A stretch of DNA of 5,579 bases from CAYZTD01 sp964473335. GTDB lineage: Archaea; Thermoplasmatota; E2; DHVEG-1. The translations under genes and the position numbers were made by a program. Below the pieces are notes generated by a model. The model did not search any database. It saw only the letters and a list, made by a program, of their open reading frames with translations, and was not told the DNA's origin. Positions 4,943 to 5,579 of this stretch are shown in pieces; within the stretch, counting starts at the first letter, position 1, and each line of letters starts with the position of its first letter. The stretch covers positions 1-5,579 of the forward strand of contig CAYYOO010000091.1 of assembly GCA_964473335.1 (NCBI GenBank). The letters are read 5' to 3'.

Positions 4943-4961
4943 TTCTCACTTACAAAGTGTT

Positions 4962-4971
4962 AAAAAAAAAA
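4962..4971 (-). terminator. Poly-T terminator downstream of hypF
   Basis: On the minus strand, ten consecutive T residues follow the hypF stop by about 29 nt. Archaeal RNA polymerase stops at such U-runs without needing a hairpin. A weak TTGT/ACAA pair lies just before it. The run also marks the approximate limit of the IS. Confidence 0.5.
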
Positions 4972-4999
4972 TTGTTTTATACAACGATATTTTTTAAAA

Positions 5000-5579
5000 T
5001 TATACTCTTTTTGAACCGATAATATTTTGTCCAACAGAAATACCCCCATCACCATTAGGAATTCTATTGTGAACAATTAACTCAAAACCGTTTTCTTTTA
5101 ACCTTTTATTAACCATCTTAACAATAGGAATATTATAGGATACACCACCAGAGATACCAATATTTTTTACATTATTATCTTGAGCATATCTAATAGCAAT
5201 ATTTGAAAGTGAATCCATAACAGTTTTTACAAAAGAAAAACTGATATCGGCTTTTTCTTTTTCACTCATGGGATCTTTAACCTTATCATCAAGCTGTCTA
5301 AACATATCATATGTTCCAACAACACCATTTCTAACATTTGATTCAAAGGAATATCTAGCTTTACCCTTAGCTAAATATTTTTCAAGCTTCATAGCTGTTT
5401 CACCATCATAAGTACGATTGCAACAAACGCCAAGATAACAAGATAATGCATCAAGAACTCTACCCATACTGCTACTAAGATGAGATTTATCTATCATCTT
5501 TGAAAAAATCTCTGCTTCAGACCTTTTGAAAAACATTTTTTTACCAAATTTATCAAAAATAGCAAAAACAAGTCTTCTA
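5000..5579 (-). CDS. hypF: Carbamoyltransferase HypF, C-terminal part
   Basis: HypF makes the CN ligands of [NiFe] hydrogenases: it activates carbamoyl phosphate to carbamoyl-AMP and transfers the carbamoyl group to HypE. About 193 residues of the C-terminal Kae1/YrdC-type carbamoyltransferase part are visible. Diagnostic segments are SSSMGRVLDALSCYLGVC, then NRTYDGETAMKLE, then ISGGVSYN, then HNRIPNGDGGISVGQ near the end; these match the family's SSMGRxxDA, YEGxAAxxLE, SGGVxxN and PxxDGGIxLGQ. The frame stays open past the ATG at 5534-5536 to the window edge, reading RRLVFAIFDKFGKK, which also fits HypF, so the true start is outside the window. Full-length HypF is usually about 750 residues. 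The C-terminus is intact and followed by a T-run. The gene implies a [NiFe] hydrogenase in the organism and is probably part of the stable chromosome flanking the variable region. Confidence 0.93.
   Translation of the reverse strand, partial: RRLVFAIFDKFGKKMFFKRSEAEIFSKMIDKSHLSSSMGRVLDALSCYLGVCCNRTYDGETAMKLEKYLAKGKARYSFESNVRNGVVGTYDMFRQLDDKVKDPMSEKEKADISFSFVKTVMDSLSNIAIRYAQDNNVKNIGISGGVSYNIPIVKMVNKRLKENGFELIVHNRIPNGDGGISVGQNIIGSKRV

Larger units (their letters stand above)
4321..4961 (-). mobile_element. IS200-like insertion sequence (IS200/IS605 family, tnpA only)
   Basis: The element consists of one intact tnpA flanked by hairpins: CCCCGTCA/TGACGGGG (4345-4364) at its 3' side and a mismatched 24-nt hairpin (4919-4942) at its 5' side. 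This is the IS200/IS605 layout, in which the transposase recognises subterminal hairpins in single-stranded DNA rather than inverted ends. No tnpB is present. The exact ends cannot be set from one copy, so the limits are estimates. AACACTT (4318-4324) and AAGTGTT (4955-4961) form a 7-bp inverted repeat at the estimated limits, which would be unusual for the family and may be chance. Confidence 0.75.

Noticed and set aside
4814..4999. Remnant of tnpB or a guide-RNA region
   Set aside because: No TnpB motif can be read in any frame here. The hairpins are explained as transposon end and tnpA leader.
5000..5536. A complete 178-residue gene starting at the ATG at 5534-5536
   Set aside because: The frame continues upstream to the window edge with HypF-like residues, so that ATG is internal.

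Overview
The window is an AT-rich stretch that looks archaeal. The evidence is TATA-like boxes about 25 nt ahead of starts, GGAG-type ribosome binding sites, a hydrogenase-maturation gene (hypF), envelope proteins of archaeal style rich in N-x-S/T sequons, and tRNA-derived repeats that lack an encoded CCA. A euryarchaeal lineage, possibly Thermoplasmatota or a methanogen relative, fits the protein styles. That placement is inference.

The main feature is a series of five same-direction copies of a 20-nt word, GCAGGGGAAGGGATTTGAAC, at 308-327, 1019-1038, 2101-2120, 2832-2851 and 4301-4320. Copies 2, 4 and 5 are identical, copy 3 has one change and copy 1 has three. Read on the minus strand the word is the 3' end of a tRNA: G53, the TTCAAAT T-loop, the 3' arm of the T-stem, a 7-nt acceptor arm CCCCTGC and A73. 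No complete tRNA is present. The copies cut the region into four segments of 711, 1082, 731 and 1469 bp, each holding one or two genes with their own start signals: A, a three-helix membrane protein (434-1003, +); B, a double zinc-ribbon protein (1395-2069, +); C, a glycosylated-looking lipoprotein (2221-2820, +); D, two minus-strand genes (2899-3423, possibly PH-like, and 3468-4235, a multipass membrane protein). In A, B and C the gene stops 7 to 24 nt before the next repeat. This resembles a cassette array or a chain of remnant attachment sites, although no integrase gene is in view.

Left of the array is the start of a minus-strand membrane-protein gene that runs off the window (1-211). Right of copy 5 is a compact IS200-like transposon (about 4321-4961) with a complete tnpA, terminal hairpins and a structured leader. 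After it comes the C-terminal part of hypF on the minus strand (5000-5579), whose 5' part lies outside the window.

Apart from hypF and tnpA, no gene here has a function I can name firmly. Four of the other six genes encode membrane or exported proteins, so the variable segment probably carries mostly cell-surface functions.
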